Part shown: piece by piece, positions 5,728 to 6,589 of the stretch
Layout of the letters: every line of letters starts with the position of its first letter
Numbering within the stretch: position 1 is the first letter of the stretch
Source of the DNA: Granulosicoccaceae bacterium
Lineage (GTDB): Bacteria > Pseudomonadota > Gammaproteobacteria > Granulosicoccales > Granulosicoccaceae
NCBI GenBank assembly: GCA_023301405.1
Contig: JALZUX010000516.1
Span: forward strand, 1-6,589
Length of the DNA: 6,589 nucleotides
Reading direction: 5' to 3'
Position numbers and translations under genes: made by a program
Notes under the pieces: generated by a model
Told to the model about the DNA's origin: nothing
The model's database searches: none
The model's input: the letters and a program-made list of their open reading frames with translations, nothing else

Positions 5728-5961
5728 TTATGGTGCAGGCATTGTAAGTGTTTTGCAGGGGCCACAAACAAGCTTGGCCGTTGCGGACTTTGCCTTTTTT
5801 GATTAGGGTTCCCGAATGGTCATTATTTAAAAGTCGATCAACTTTTTCTGCCAACGCATTTGTTTCACTCCACAAGCCGAGTAACAGGTATTTTGGGTGT
5901 TACTGGATTCAGTAGTGCAAGCCAGAAACACAGGGACTCCCGGGATCTGGTCGAGCTTCAT
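5728..5961 (-). pseudogene. Frameshifted, truncated paralogue of the adjacent lipoprotein gene
   Basis: Three pieces in two frames align with the intact lipoprotein. From the ATG at 5961, the reading is MKLDQIPGVPVFLAC, with Cys at residue 15 exactly as in the neighbour, followed by TTESSNTQN. Near 5884-5893 the frame shifts and continues LLGLWSETNALAEKV and LLNNDHSGTLIKKGK, matching VGVWNGTDARGEKGG and LVLNDDGTADLIKEGK with about 13 identities in 30. At about 5788 it shifts back to the first frame and reads SATA, identical to residues 66-69 of the intact protein, before losing similarity and stopping at 5728. The two shifts cancel, yet the first frame alone hits a stop between them. The N-terminal hydrophobic core is also poor. 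The remaining C-terminal half is missing. The middle frame is also open as an apparent 72-codon ORF (5657-5875), which should not be annotated as a gene. Assembly error is an alternative for one or both shifts. Confidence 0.72.
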
Positions 5962-5995
5962 TTAACCGCAAATTATGTGGTGGGTGAGGGAGCTC

Positions 5996-6016
5996 TCTCG
6001 ATCACCCTGTCTCGAT
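5996..6016. repeat. 7-bp direct repeat between VOC gene and lipoprotein remnant
   Basis: TCTCGAT occurs at 5996-6002 and 6010-6016, 14 bp apart, in the 66-bp gap between the VOC gene stop and the remnant's ATG. An adjacent near-palindrome GAGGGAGCTCTCTC covers 5987-6000. These could be regulator sites for the former lipoprotein gene or chance. No regulator is recognised. Confidence 0.25.
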
Positions 6017-6027
6017 TATGCTGAATT

Positions 6028-6589
6028 TCACCAATGGAATATCAAAGGTAAAGATGGCCGAAAATCTTTTTCGCTACCATGAGTCTTGTTATCAAAACCA
6101 ATAACTAGCAAATGCTCTTTACCCTCAATATACTCCACAATGGTTGAATTGCTTATCGAGATAGCTGGCTTTGAGATAGTTTCAATTCGGGGCGCAAAAA
6201 TTTTAACTGATGTAATGCTTTTAAATCCACACTTATGATTCAATGGTTGGCGCTTTGCATCCGGCGCTGAATCTGGACGCAAGCCAAAAGAAAGATAGAA
6301 CCACATAGGTTCAGAGCTTGGTGTTGAAGCAACTTTTATATCCAGATGTTCAGGAAGGTATTGTGGCCGGTAGCTCCAGCCCTCAAATGAAAATTCCGGT
6401 CGATCTTCAGGTGGACGAAAGCAAACACCGAATGGGGAAGCCCTACGTGCCGTTTGCGGAAAACGCTTATGTAGTTTTGTTGGCCTTGTTAAATCATTAT
6501 TTAATTCAATAGGGTCAGTGGTAAACAGTAGCTCGATGAATGAGTTTTGAAAGAAAAACCTTCTGTTGGCTGTTCCTTGGCCGGGGTGG
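6028..6589 (-). CDS. VOC family (glyoxalase-like) protein, C-terminal 186 residues; 5' end outside window
   Basis: The minus-strand frame ending at the TGA at 6028-6030 is open to the right edge, giving 186 residues with no start codon needed inside the window. The visible N-terminus reads HPGQGTANRRFFF, then IELLFT, followed by ASPFGVCFRP (50-59), GWSYRPQYLP (70-79), EPMWFYLSFG (93-102) and, at the end, DFRPSLPLIF. This order is the signature I know from a widespread VOC/glyoxalase-like family of about 230 residues, so roughly 40 residues with the first beta strand are missing. Glu19 of the fragment (IELL) sits where VOC proteins often have a metal ligand; the matching His would be off-window. 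The reaction is unknown for this subgroup. An internal ATG at 6306 (residue 95 of the fragment) is not the real start because strong family motifs lie upstream of it. A decayed lipoprotein gene follows 66 bp downstream on the same strand. Confidence 0.88.
   Translation of the reverse strand, partial: HPGQGTANRRFFFQNSFIELLFTTDPIELNNDLTRPTKLHKRFPQTARRASPFGVCFRPPEDRPEFSFEGWSYRPQYLPEHLDIKVASTPSSEPMWFYLSFGLRPDSAPDAKRQPLNHKCGFKSITSVKIFAPRIETISKPAISISNSTIVEYIEGKEHLLVIGFDNKTHGSEKDFRPSLPLIFHW

Noticed and set aside
5657..5875. 72-codon minus-strand frame starting at TTG as an independent gene
   Set aside because: Its N-terminal half aligns with residues 37-65 of the adjacent lipoprotein in the middle of that fold, so it is part of a frameshifted paralogue. 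The rest is out-of-frame reading.
6028..6306. 92-codon minus-strand gene starting at ATG 6306
   Set aside because: Conserved VOC motifs continue in the same frame upstream to the window edge, so the ATG is internal.
6318..6512. 64-codon plus-strand frame near the right edge
   Set aside because: It is antisense to the VOC-family coding sequence, which has the clear family signature.

Overview
The window looks like chromosomal DNA of a Gram-negative, probably marine or aquatic gammaproteobacterium. This rests on the moderate G+C content, a lipoprotein with a standard lipobox, and a large exported protein ending in thrombospondin type-3 repeats and a C-terminal sorting tail. The taxon is inferred from gene content only. 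I see no rRNA, tRNA, CRISPR array, transposase or integrase.

Layout. (1) Positions 1-86 may hold the last codons of an upstream plus-strand gene. (2) 87-2477 encodes a 796-residue secreted or surface protein: signal peptide, a long uncharacterised region, six 23-residue Ca-binding-type repeats, and a Cys/DPxLP/hydrophobic/Arg tail resembling the JDVT-CTERM class. (3) 2492-3553, on the minus strand and convergent with it, encodes a medium-chain dehydrogenase/quinone reductase-like enzyme. (4) 3554-3924 is an unusual 371-bp divergent intergenic region with two hairpins and a 9-bp direct repeat. (5) 3925-4842 encodes an EamA/DMT-family membrane transporter that appears to start at TTG. (6) 4843-5028 is intergenic with imperfect direct repeats. 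(7) On the minus strand, in order of transcription, come the 3' part of a VOC/glyoxalase-like gene entering from the right edge (6589-6028), a decayed paralogue of a small lipoprotein gene (5961-5728), and an intact small lipoprotein gene (5454-5029).

Two items are easy to miss. The VOC gene has no start codon inside the window before an internal ATG, so an ATG-based scan reports only its last 92 residues. The reading frame stays open to the edge and carries a clear family signature. The 72-codon minus ORF at 5657-5875 is not an independent gene. It is the middle of a broken copy of the neighbouring lipoprotein gene, with two compensating frameshifts.

The genes do not form an obvious single pathway. 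The window reads as unrelated chromosomal genes with signs of local duplication and decay at the right and a possible insertion or remodelled regulatory region at 3554-3924. The best candidate for undescribed biology is the roughly 570-residue N-terminal part of the exported protein, together with its sorting tail. I found no evidence for a new multi-gene system.
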